DNA of 64,000 nucleotides from Sipunculus nudus (taxonomy: Eukaryota > Annelida > Sipuncula > Golfingiida > Sipunculidae): assembly GCA_026874595.1 (NCBI GenBank), contig CM049313.1:37662659-37726658 (forward strand), written 5' to 3'. Shown here piece after piece: positions 1-49,592 of the stretch. The position numbers were made by a program, and so were the translations under genes. How positions within the stretch are numbered: position 1 is the stretch's first letter; each line of letters opens with the position of its first letter. The notes beneath the pieces are model-generated. The model was not told the DNA's origin, ran no database searches, and saw only the letters and a list, made by a program, of their open reading frames with translations.

Positions 1-1223
1 TTATATTATTTCAATGAAATATTTATAACTCCAAATAACAAAAACTTTATGTGACACTGAAATGTACTTTGGAAATCTCTTGAATGATTCGTTATGACTA
101 CAACCTAGCTATTTAAGTAGATCCAGATGCATTGGCACAGAGGGATTATAAAAAATTGCACCATGGCAACCACCAAGAAATCACTAGTGATGCCCTGAAC
201 AGACACTTCTGTACTGTGGCGGCACCTAGCAGGTAAAATAGGCACCAACTGGCACCTGACCTACACTGCTGTTGGCCCACTCTTCACACACTTGGAGATA
301 AAAGTGACAAACCTGTTTAGTGTATAATGAATATGGCTAAAGACTACATCTTAATATATGAAATGTTATTAGTATACTTACCAAAGTCAATAGTTTACCA
401 TTGTCTGGAATCATTTATATACTACAGGAAATTTTTGTTAGCAAGAGTATAATATATTTTAGTCACAAGAGGATATTTTGAATCAAACCATACAAGAGCC
501 AATGTAAGGACCATACCCTGTTTAAATTGTTAGAACCTCATTGGAGCACTGGTTGTGAAACAATGGCCACTTATAAAACAATAGCTTGATTTCAACTCCA
601 TTCTGCAATAAAGAGATCAACCAGCATCAGAATGCAAGAAAATTGAGGAGCAGAACCAGTCAAAAAAAAAGCAGCAGGACTGGTAGTGACCCAATCAATA
701 AAACACACCAGCACATGTGCTGATAACATATATATATGTATCTGTGAAGGACCTCTGAATTCCACCTTGGACACAATCTCACTGGTTTTAAAACTGGCAG
801 AGTCTTGTGATAAGATTTTAGTTTTACTGAATTCTGAAATAGCAGTTTCAGTAAGATCATTGGCAGGTCACTACGTTAAGTCTTATACAACAACTCCTGT
901 AAAAAATTCCAGGAAATTCCTAATTACCTTGAAAAGAAACGTGAAGTGTCACAAATACCTAGTATGAAGCAATACAAAAATAAAGCTTTGGGTGAAACAC
1001 AAAATTATTATTTTAAATCACTGAGAATATTGGGGTAGAATTAGCCAAGAAACTCATAAATTTATCTTTTTAGTTACCAGGGTAACTGGTAACCCCAGTC
1101 AGGCCCCCAGTAAATTAATAAACTCAATTCATCCATGCAACAGAACCCAAGTCCAATATCACTAGTCCTGTTTTCTGTGTATAACATATAGACATCACTG
1201 GAGCGCAGCTGTACATGATGTTA
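1..1223 (-). other. CSK 3' UTR / 3' flank
   Basis: Lies directly 3' of the CSK stop codon. No credible AATAAA signal with downstream element was located on the minus strand, so the transcript end is undefined. Short open frames here show no family resemblance. Confidence 0.5.
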
Positions 1224-38266
<37,043 letters not shown>

Positions 38267-41200
38267 TATGAGATGCCCTTGGTGACCTTGTTCTACTTCC
38301 TCTGGTCAGAACACACCAGACTCCTAAAACGAGAGACTCATCATCAGCACAAAGGTCATCACTGGTAAAGTGTTTAAACTCCTTAAAACAGAGACTCATC
38401 TTAGGTGCAATATTCATCACTGAACGATCATGTTAATAACACACTGTTCTCTCGAAAAACCTAAAAATCTGCATGCTTTATCAAAACCTCAATGCGCTCC
38501 ACTGTTTACTGGTATGAACATAGTAGATTTCTGAAAACATGGAATAGTATAAGAAAATAATGAAAACAAGGGAGCTGTCACTGGCTTAAGGTGGTTGTAC
38601 AAACTGGGCTGCAATTTTCTTCCTGTAATATCCTTACCATTTAAATGTTGATACATTGTATATACACACCTGTGGAAATATTCCAGTCTTCTCAGCCTTT
38701 ACGTTGTTCCCAACCTTATAAATAGCCTTTTGTATAAACAATGTAAATATGTGCTTTTATTAATAAATAGTTGCTATCTGTACAGCTGCAGTTTTCAGTG
38801 TCTACGTCAAGGGCGGATGCAGGATCTTAGATTGGTATAGGTAAACATGGCTGCCTGGAGTTAAAAGGGAAGAAAAGGGCACCACATGCAAAATAGAGCT
38901 GCTCTTCAGAAAGATTTGTTATTATTTTTTTCACATAATATTGATCTAAAACTTGGGGGAGAGGGCACCCCGTGCTAGCCCTCTAAATCCACCTCTGTAT
39001 GTCTTTTCAGAAGCTTACATAACAACTCTTACTTATATTTGTATCCTTTCTGATAACCCTCAAGTTGTTATACCTGCTTGCCCCACCACAGTGAAATCTG
39101 TTTGAAAACCACCTGTTTAGTAACACCACCTGTCAATAATAACAACCCTTGAGTAAACTGAGAGGATTCACACTGGCTATAGATGACCTGTCTAATAAGA
39201 CCACCGCTGAATTATTACCAGTGCTCAGGTTTCACGTATTACACAAATTACCACTTATAGAACTTGTAGATCTTTATATCTGCTGACATCTCTACATTAA
39301 CAACTGTTGTTATACCTAACTTACAACTAGACTCTCTTATTGTAGTATTTATACCCTTTCTAAAGAGTCGCTTATAAATACAATTAATTCTTGCTTAAAG
39401 CTCATGAGTGAAACAGCTTACACCGATCACAGTCAACCACTGTACAACACGCGCGTACAGACCTACTGCATCCCCAGCACGACCAGTCAGAGAATACCAG
39501 CTGATGGTGCTACATGGAACATTCTGAAAATGGTTCACTGGGAAGGTTACAAAACAGGAATAGGGGCTTTAATATTAAGACACCCATGACAACCAGTCCG
39601 GGCTGGATGGTCACGCCTGTGACGTCAGAGAATACTTCCTGCTTGTAATACAGCACTTATACATGTACAATAACTCACCATCCCCGCTGATGAACTGATT
39701 AACTGCAAAACCACTTACACATTCCTGATACATCAATTAGAAGACCACCACCAGCTGCTCCTCTGTTTTCATAATGCTGGTACTACTGAATGGTCATACA
39801 CCAAAAGAGTGCTACGAAAACCACCAAAAAGCCTTAATGAAACTTTTATGATTAACAACTGCATTCAAACTTTTCTCTCTAAAGCTAAGATACATATGCA
39901 TGGAATGTGTTTTGAGAGATTTTATATTGGTTCCAGCACGGCAACTTGCATATTTTCTGTGTCAGCCTGGGATACCACGCAAACTGACAAAAAATGCTAC
40001 ATGTAGTGTAGATCTCATTCACTTTTATTTAAAATAAAATTTAAATATAAAATCAGAAAAATATGCCATCATAAATACTGTCTGGGTATGAATAAGGCTA
40101 AAAAATTTACATGCTCCAGGTGCACCTTGAGACAAAACCTACATGCACCTCAAGATTTCAACATGCACCTTGTAATACTAGTGAGAAAATATGCTTCTTT
40201 AGTAGTTTCTATTGCTCAAAGAATAGAAATGCTAATTTATGATTGTGATGATTATGAATAGTAAAAAAATAAGATGCCGCACCACCATTATTTTCACTGA
40301 TTTTAAATACGTGCACAGAGTGCACCCTCAGTACGATTTCTACCTGCACAGAAGAAAATGTACATGCAAACATGCACGTGTGCATCCTCTATTTCGCACC
40401 CTGTACTGTGAGACCTCTGGTTTTACTGTCAGGGTTGTGGAATGTTTTAATTACAGGTAAGGATGGCTTCTCAAATGTAAAACTGTCCCTTTGACAAATG
40501 TGAAACCTGAGCACTTTGTGAGGAAGTCAGCTGTGTTAACAATAACATGAAGCCTATGTAAAAGCAATATAACTGTTACATTGTATACATTCATATGCAA
40601 ATCAGTTAAATACTTCCTGGCTTCGCTCCTTCAGAAAATAGGTGTTGCTAACAAATGAGTTTGATGTAACCTTGGTTTCCTGTACCCCTCTCATATGATG
40701 TATGTACATAAGTTTTCTCAGTCACGACTCAGACCTCAAAGTGTTATCATTTAGGCCACTGAAAGCACTGAGAAGTGTCAGGTAGACCTAGGATACAAAG
40801 TGTATATAAATGTAGCATCCTTATTGCATGTTTATTCAGCATATATTCTTTTTATATCCCAGCTGTTTTGTGGCAACAAAACACAATAACTGTCTAAACT
40901 AGGGTTACCTTAACATTTAAATGCATGTATTCCAAAACACCTTTTACCTTGTTATTTTATATATTAAGTTTTAACCTTGAATAATCTATCAATCATAATA
41001 TCCTTCATACAAGACATGGATCCTTTGGGGAAAACTGGTATACAATTAACAAATAACTCTGGGTATTCATACAAAAGTAAACCCTTTCGGGGACGCCTGA
41101 AATGGGTCAAGTTTCAAAGACCAAATTGTTTACTTACAGATAACTCAATATCTGCCTTCTACAATAGTTCGGGTTCACAATAAATGCTAGAATATCAGCA

Positions 41201-41558
41201 AAAGCTGACAAAAGCCCTCAGCCAAAAGAACAGTTTATGAGTGGTAACAGTAACAAGTACAAAATATTTGTTTTCACATGGATGTATATCTGTATATATA
41301 CGCACTTGTTTTTATATCTGTAGATGTATACGAACAATACAGTAAGTTACAAAAAAAGCTAATCATATGTATCAGAAACCTCAATCCATTCTTTTTATTT
41401 CCTGGTTATAAAGCGTGGGTTAAACTTCATGACTGACACAGGTGATGGTGGTTGATATGCAATTATTTTTAGATCATAAGTCTACTTATAGCACTGACAC
41501 CAAAACACAGCAAAATATAATATCTGCAGTTTACACACAGTAAACATATACATGCTAA
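38267..41558. other. upstream of CSK coding exon 1
   Basis: Probably 5' UTR exon remainder and intron. No gene was recognised. 38810-39000 has weak inverted ends (GGGCGGATGCAG and a diverged complement) that might be an old MITE without a detectable target duplication. Confidence 0.45.
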
Positions 41559-43726
41559 CTAGACATTTCTTGGCACCGCAGGTGCCAGAGTATCCCCAGA
41601 CATAGTACGGCCATCCCCCTTTAAGAATAGGCCCCCATTTTTAGCAGCATATACTGACACTTGGCAAGCAATTATTGTTTCTTCCATCTATCAATCCACA
41701 ATCTTTTTGAAGATGTTGGTCCTGTGACCTTGACCTTTGACCTCATGACCCCAAATTCAATTGGGGTCTTGCTTTTTCAATAGAACATATATGTCAAGTT
41801 TGAAATCTATACATCAATAAAAGCAGAAATTATCATCCAGAAACTAATTTTTAGACAGATGGCTCAAGTGGCCTTGACCTTTGACCTTGTGACCCCAAAA
41901 TTGATATTGATCATCCACTTTTATACATAAATCAATAGAGGTCTAGATTTATTCATGGGCCATATATAAGTCAGGTTTGAAATCCATATATTAATCCAAG
42001 CTTGAATTATCATCTCGGGAACTAATTTTTGGACAGATGGCTCCTGTGACCTTCACCTTTGACCTTGTGACCTCACAACTGATAGGCGTCTTCCTCTATT
42101 GGCAGGGAAACTGTATGTGCAAGATGAAATGTCTAAGATGAGATGTTTGGCTGAAAATGCATCCACAATCTTTTTAAAGATGTGTCCTGTGACCTTCACC
42201 TTTGACCTCATGACCCCAAAATCAATTCAGGTCTTGCTTTTCCAATAGGACATATACAAGTCAAGTTTGAAATCTATACTTCAATAAAAGCAGAAATTAT
42301 CATCCAGAAACTAATTTTTGGACAGATGGCTCCTGTGACCTTCACCTTTGATCTTGTGACCTCAAAATTGATAGTGTTCTTCCTCTCTCTTTGCAGGTGA
42401 ACTATATGTGCAAGATGAAAGATCTGAGATGAAATGTTTGGCTGAAAATGCATCCACATCTTCTTAAAGATGTGTCCTGTGACCTTGACCTTTGACCTTG
42501 TGACCCCAAAATCAATTCTGGTCTTGCTTTTCCAATGGGACATATACAAGTTAAGTTTATATCTATACATCAATAAAAGCAGGAATTATCATCCAGAAAC
42601 TAATTTTTGGACAGATGGCTCCTGTGACCTTCACCTTTGACCATGTGACCTCAAAATTGATAGGGGTCTTCCACTCTTGGCAGGTGAACTATATGTGCAA
42701 GATGAAAGATCTGAGATAAATTGTTTGGCTGAAAATGCATCCACAATCTTCTTAAAGATGTCCTGTGACCTTGACCTTTGACCTAATGACCCCAAAATCA
42801 ATTGGAGTCTTGCTTTTTCAATGGGACATATATAAGTCAAGTTTGAAATCAATACATCAATAATAGCAGGAATTATCATCCAGAAACTAATTTTTTGACA
42901 GATAGCTCCTGTGGCCTTGACCTTTGACCTTGTGACCCCAAAATTGATATGGATCATCCACTATTGGCAAACTGAGCTATATATTCAAGATGGTAGACCT
43001 GGGATGAAAGTTTGGCTTAAAATGCATCCACAGTATCTTTTAAGATGTCCAGTGACCTTGACCTTTGACCTCATGACCCTAGAACCTATAGAGTTCTTAC
43101 TTTAGTGGCGGGCCATACATAAGTCACGTTTGAAATCCATATGGCTATCAACACTGGAGATATCATAAGAGGTGTGTGATTTTCACCAAATATGGACACA
43201 TTAAAGGTCAAGGCCACTCTCATGGTAAAGGTCATGACCCAAATGTAAATAGACCTCATCCCATAACCCATCTCTCTACATGTGCATAATATGAAAGAAA
43301 TCTGTCCATTAGTTTTTGACTCATAATGCTTACAGTACTGTCAAGTGGCAATTATGGGGGTATTAAAAGGCGTAAAAACAAGAAAAGGATAATAGGTGGT
43401 GCCACCAGTTTCCGGTATATCACAAGGCTATCCAAGATCTTCGGTCACCTTGATTTTTGGACAAGTCCTTGCAAACTTACTTAAGATATTTAAGAATTTG
43501 TGGTATTTTCAGCTAAAATGGACCCATTCAAGGATGAGGTCACTCTCCTAGCATAGGTCATGACCCCATTTTAAATAGGCTTCGTCCCCTTACCTATATC
43601 AATACAAATGTAAAGTTTGAAAAAGATCAGTGAAATATTTTTTGAGTTATCCCGCTCACAGGGTTTTTCTGCGGCGGCCGGACCATCATGAAACCATAGT
43701 ATCCCAACTTTGTCTGGGGATACAAT
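41559..43726 (-). mobile_element. family A Helitron-like element, copy A5
   Basis: CTAG at 41559 with the GGCACC/GGTGCC hairpin; 5' end at GGGGATACAAT (43717-43726); AGGTCA-rich tandem core between. The palindrome is mutated (GGTGGTGCCACC at about 43397) and the GCGGC triplet tract is short, so it is older than A2 or A3. Confidence 0.8.
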
Positions 43727-44238
43727 AAATTACAATACATGCATAACTGACAGGTGATGCTTCAGACTGGTATATGAGCTGGGTGAGATTCTGAAAATGA
43801 ACTGCTAAATTGAGCAGTATGCTTTGGAATTTGTATGCATGTTAAGTCAAGCTGTTTGAATGTGAACAAATATCTATAGGGGAAAGTACACAGTGCTATA
43901 ACTTCTAAGTAAATAATTATCATAAATAAGGACTGCCGACATAACTTGACAAGGTGAAAGTTATACAATTTCAATATTCACTCAATTATCATCACCAAAA
44001 CGTTCCTTAAGAAGTGAGAGTACCACCATAAAACTAATAAATATTACATGTTTAACTCTGTGTTGAAAGGGAAGCTAGAAAAGATTCAGTTATCATGAAT
44101 ACATTTTACCTGTCATCAAGTGCTTTAAGGGATTCCCAATCATACTTTTTAATTTTAAGAGCTGTCCTTAAAGTACTTTAATGTCGCATCCCCTCGTCCT
44201 TATCAAACTCTGACAAATTTATTTCTCCTAGTTACTAA
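43727..44238. other. AT-rich intergenic or intronic spacer
   Basis: Nothing recognisable. Confidence 0.5.
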
Positions 44239-46875
44239 CTAGGGACCCTGGGGTCTAAACGCTCAGCTGTATTTGTCTATAAGGATATTCTGAAGAAATT
44301 TTTCAGAATGACTGTCCTCTGATCTTCACCTTTGACTTCTGGACCATGAAAATCAAAATGTTTCTTACTTAAGTGGTGGGTCATTAAAAGATCAGGTCTG
44401 AAGCCAATCTTTCTTGCCAATGCAGAATTATCATCCATAAACTAATTTGTGAATGGATGGGCCCTGTGACCTTGACCTTAATCACTTGCCGATAGGGGAA
44501 GATTTTTTTTCGATATGGGGGTCAAGGAACACCACAAAGGGCAAATATAAGATCAACATATATAGCAAAAATCAAGGAAATCCATGCAAGAATTATTGAG
44601 AAATGGGTGCTTCTGTTTAAATTTTATTTAATACAAGCCAACTGTACTGCACCTGTATAAATGATGGTAATATTTATTAAGAAATATTTGACCTAATCCT
44701 TTGCAAGATAAGATTAATATACTTCCAACTGCATTCACTTTAACAGTTCTTGAGATAATATGATCAAAAGGAATATGGTTGCCTGGTGGCCATATTCAAC
44801 TTCTGACAGGTCTGAAATCAGACAACAAACATTCTCTAAATTGGATCAAACATTGAAGAAAAATCACTGAAACTGCACTGAAAAAAAGGATTTCTAAGGT
44901 GGCTAACTGGCAGACATAATGGATTTCTGACAAGTCAGACATTTGATATCACACATCCTCGAATAAGAGACCAAACCTGGGGCAAATTCTCCAAAGGAGG
45001 GTACAGTAATGAATGTCCAAAACAAATCAAAAGGCACGTTAAGGCCCTCATATCAGATTTATAGATATGCAAATGTAAAAAGTTTAAGTCTAATATTTTT
45101 TATTATAACTCTGCTTTTCAATGGGGTCAGCAGGGTAGGTAAACTGCAAAACCTGAAAGAAAGGAAATGCAGAAAGCATGACAAAGAGTCTTGTAATGAA
45201 AAAAAAGCCATCCTTAATCCGGGTACATATCCACATATTATGAGAACAAACACTTGCTTTTATATGTGGTGATTTATATATAAATATTCCGATATCTAGG
45301 AAACTAAGTTTATTGCTATGATTCCATAAAATAAACTGCAAAATGTTCCCATCATCTTATAAATCAGTAGCTAAACCTTAATACTATACTCTCATAGTCT
45401 TAATGCCTGGCTTAAGCGTTCCTACAACTGTGTTTTTGTTATGCAGTAACGAGGTACTTATCACTCAGCCTTATCACTTAATAGGCTGATACAAAAGGGA
45501 GTCATATGTCACCAGTGTCACTCACAATTACAGCGACACAGTGAGATGTCCCAGCTGGATTGCAATGGTTATATATAAAAGAAAAATAGAGATGGTCTAC
45601 AAAATAAGTTATTGCGAACATCCCTGACCAATGACCTTGGCCTTTTGCCCACATATCAACTGGATTCTTTCTAAATGATGGGTAACTACTAACCACTTAA
45701 ATCTGGTGTAATTACTTCGCAAACAATGAGTGAATAACTTTGACCTGCAACCTTTAACCTCCTGACCAGCTGACCCCAAAATCAATCAGTTATTTCTTCA
45801 AGCAAAAAGACCCATAAATATGAAGTTTGGATCAAATTGAGTGATGCATAGATGTGGCATATGTGAAAGACTGAAGGTTTGGGTTGAACAGTTTCACCAG
45901 AAATATGTTCACAAGCATTTAGAACAATTAAGTATTGTGGCCTTGACCTTTGACCTTTTGAACTCGACATCAATAGGCTTCTTCCCTCATTGGTAGGTAA
46001 GCCATATATATGTAAGATGGAAGGTATAGATTGAAATGTTTGCCTGAAAATGTCTCCGAATTTGAAGAGGGTGCGGTGAACTTGACCTATGACCTCAAAT
46101 TAATAGGTCTTTTCCCCTGTTGGCAGAGAATCGATATCAGTGCTGGAAGGTTTGGAATAAAAAGTCCAGCTTGAAATGTGTCCACAACTTTTTAAAAAAA
46201 TATGTTCACAAGCATTTAGAACAATATTGTGACCTTGACCTTTGACCTTTTGAACTCAACATCAATAGGCTTCTTCCCATATTGGTAGGTAAGCCATATA
46301 TGACAGATGGAAAGTATAGATTGAAAAGTTTGCCTGAAAATGACTCCATGCAAGAAGAGGGTGCTGTGAACTTGACCTTTGACTTCAAAATCAACAGGTC
46401 TTTTCCCCCTGTTTGCAGAGAAGCGATATCAGTGCTGAAAGGTTTGGAATGAAAGGTCTAGCTTGAAATGTGTCCACAACCTTTTCAAAGAAGTGGATCC
46501 TGTGACCCTGACGTTTGACCTTGTGACCTCAACATGTATAGGATTCTTCTTCCACTTAGTAGGTGAGCTATATGTGAAAGATCAAAGAATTGGAATGAAA
46601 GGTTTGGCTTAAAATGCATCCACAGGCTTTTCAAAGAAGTTGGTTCTGTGACCTTGACCTTTGACCTTGTGACCTCAAAATAATTATGGTTCTTCCCCTG
46701 TTGGTAGGTGAGCTGTATGTGAAGATGGAAGGTTTGGGACGAAAATTTTGGCTAAAAGAATTATTTCTTGGGGGTGCAAACACACCCCATAACTTAGAGA
46801 ATATAGGTCCCAGTGACGCATGACGGACAAAGCGCCATACCTATACCTCAGATGACTTACAGTCCGCTGAGCTAA
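44239..46875 (-). mobile_element. older Helitron-like element with GACCC/GGGTC hairpin end
   Basis: At the low end, CTAG is followed by GGGACCCTGGGGTC (hairpin), spacer and GCTCAGCTG. At the high end is a TGACGGAC run and a CTCAGATGACT/AGTCCGCTGAGCTAA hairpin, so GCTCAGC-type ends are inverted to each other. The interior has diverged tandem units with CTTGACCTTTGACCTT and TTGGTAGGTAAGCCATATAT, most clearly at 45900-46740. It links family C/D ends with a family A-like core. Confidence 0.6.
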
Positions 46876-48401
46876 AAACCCCTCATGGGGGCAGCCATTT
46901 TGCATACACACTAAAACCTGGATGACACGTGGCATAACGATACCAGAAAATGTTCAGAGGACTATATCCACCGCCAAACATGATTGTAAGAAATATGTAC
47001 ACACACCATCACACACACACCCTCACAGTCACAGAACTGACTGAAAACACTTTCTGCAGGTTAATACCAATCTGCTGCCAATACGGAAAGTGACTTTTAG
47101 GATGCATATCCTATTATAATCAGAAGTATATCCCAATAAAAGATTTTGAGAAATAGTGTCGCATTTAAATGTAAAAATTCTATATAAAACAATTCATATC
47201 AAAAGAACCATAAATAAAACTGTATTTAACTGATTACATTTATAAGTTATAATCATCAGAGATCCTTGTAACTTTAATTAAAACATCTGACCATTAAGAA
47301 CATTTTGCGGTCAATCAAATCTTTATCAGAGAAATGGTATCACACAAACCATGTGATACCTTACTCTCTTCTAATGCTGCTCTTGTGACTGACTAATTCC
47401 TGTTGCTTTTATCGTTTCATCCTAAAAATTAATACATATTAAATCCTCTATCTAATTCACAAGCACAATAAAGATGTGACTGGTTTAGAGTGATACCCAT
47501 AGTTAATCTCTGGGATATCAATGCAAAAACAGTAAAACTTAACTATGACTTGATGATAATAACATAAACCATTATTTCTGAATTCTATAAATAATAATAC
47601 CTGCATCATCAAAACTTATGAGAACTTAGTTTCATGGTTATATTTTAGGTTGTACATTATATATTTATATATGCAAAGCCTACCAGTGGCTGAAATGCAG
47701 TGAATATTACTTGAGACATCAGATGGTGGCCTTGATTAAACTAGATCATATACTGATTTCAATTCATGGGACATTTGAGACTAGCTGAGATAAACATAAC
47801 AAGAGTTCATAACAATCAAAATCTGGCACTGCAGTAATTTGGACTAAACAGTTGAAGCCACAAGTCTTCTTGGATGCACTGTGGTGAATGTCTTCTTTTC
47901 TGAAAAATGGGTGCCTTACACCAAAATAAAATCAATTTCCTCGCTTTCATGAATTAATATTTTGCATTTCCAGGTACTTCCTGCATCTGTGTGAGATTTA
48001 ATATTGGAGGCAATAAAAGGTATTCCTCCTGTCTAATAATTATAATAAATAAAGCTTTATGGAGCAGCCTAGGCTTTAAACGGTCATACAAATAATGGAA
48101 AGAACTTTGCTTTCTGGAAGACATTCCATTAATAATCAATAAGGAGGATTTTCAGACAGTGACAATTTAACAAAAATGTTCTGTAGCCTCAGGTAATAAA
48201 CTCTCTCAGACAGCCTGAAGTGCCCCTTAACAGAGCACCAATAAAGCATTAAAACCCGCGTTTATGTCCTACAAGAAAGCTTTTACGCTTTCCTCCACTA
48301 AAGTCTGATCTGGTATAATAGTGCCAAACATGTAGTTTATAACCAGTTCCTTGCACACCCAAAAATCCTGGCAAGCTCATGCCTTCAGTTAACAAATTGT
48401 A
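46876..48401. other. upstream region, no gene seen
   Basis: AT-rich; a short CA-rich stretch lies near 46995-47025. No coding sequence recognised. Confidence 0.5.
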
Positions 48402-49592
48402 CCGTAAAATCTGTGAAATTTCGTACAGAAAAAAAAAATTAAATTTGTGGAAGTCTGAAATTTAACAGTCGATTTCAGCAGTTTTAAAATTATGGTCTTG
48501 ACAAGTTAAGATGCCTCGTCGGCAGTGGGCGATAATAGGAGCCTCAGGCATTCACTCGCAGATTTTGCATTCATCCGTGTGAACCATGAAGTTTCATGAA
48601 TAAAAAGATTATTTTCTATACTTGTGTTGTTTATTTTATATTAAATCAGTTTGGAAAAGGAATCTGAAAAGTATATCTGAAGGATTTAATCCTGTCATGA
48701 GGCTCGACACCCGTACATGCTTGCGTGACATCCGGGGCTTTGCCCGGAGAGAACGTTTTTCAGGTGGCTTACGCATGGAAATCCCCACTAATAGTGCACA
48801 AAAAGCTAGAGGTCTTTAAGAGTTAATCGATCCTGATTATCCAATATCAAATATCCATCCTCCGGTAAACTTCATGAACGTCTGCCAGCGCTTTGATGTA
48901 CCGTTTGATCTCGTGTGACTTGTTTGTTGGGTGATACGGAGCCCCGGTACTCAAAACTGAGTCGTTCTGGTGTGACATTAAAGATATTTATTTTAATTGT
49001 TTCAAAGGAAATTAGCATTAATTTTCAAACTGATTAACATTGGCATTACATACACCGTAACGCCGAGTTTGCTTGAAAGAGACCAATTTGAACCTGGCTT
49101 ACACACGGAAATCCCCCTTTATGGTGCATGTAAAGCTAGTGGTCTTAAGATCATTTACAGAGTTAATCCTGATTATCTAATTTCCAACCTCCGTCAAACT
49201 TCATGGACGTCTGTCAGTTATTCACAGCGTGTCGCTCGCATCCCGGACAATTTAACAATCTCTCACATTCGAGATATTTTAAGTTTTTTTATTGTCGCTG
49301 AAACAAAAATCTTAGTTTTCAGTCAAATTACATTCTATATGATGTAGATATAATTCATATTATTTATCAATAGCATGGTAATCACATCGATCGGACCGGT
49401 CGGCTTGTTCAAAACCAGATAACCGGGTGAGGTTACGTCAGTGTTACATTCACGGCAGTCCTTCTAACGTCAAATGTGGCTTAACAGACCATCGGCAGTT
49501 CAAACTTTAACATGTCATTTTAATAATTATGGTTACTGAAGAAAGACCGTGTACGAAATTCATTGAGGTACGAAATTTCACAGATTTTACGG
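48402..49592. mobile_element. non-autonomous DNA transposon, 25-bp perfect TIRs, TA target
   Basis: 48402-48426 (starting CCGTAAAATCTGTGAAATTT) is the exact inverse complement of 49568-49592. Both ends are flanked by TA (48400-48401 and 49593-49594). The interior holds two diverged copies of a ~170-bp unit (about 48690-48890 and 49060-49215) with GTGCA-AAAGCTAG and TTCATGACGTCTG-like text. The TA target suggests the Tc1/mariner group. No transposase is present. Confidence 0.88.

Noticed and set aside
38810-39000. Possible MITE with GGGCGGATGCAG-type inverted ends
   Set aside because: Ends match only partly and no matching target duplication was found; mentioned only as a weak possibility.
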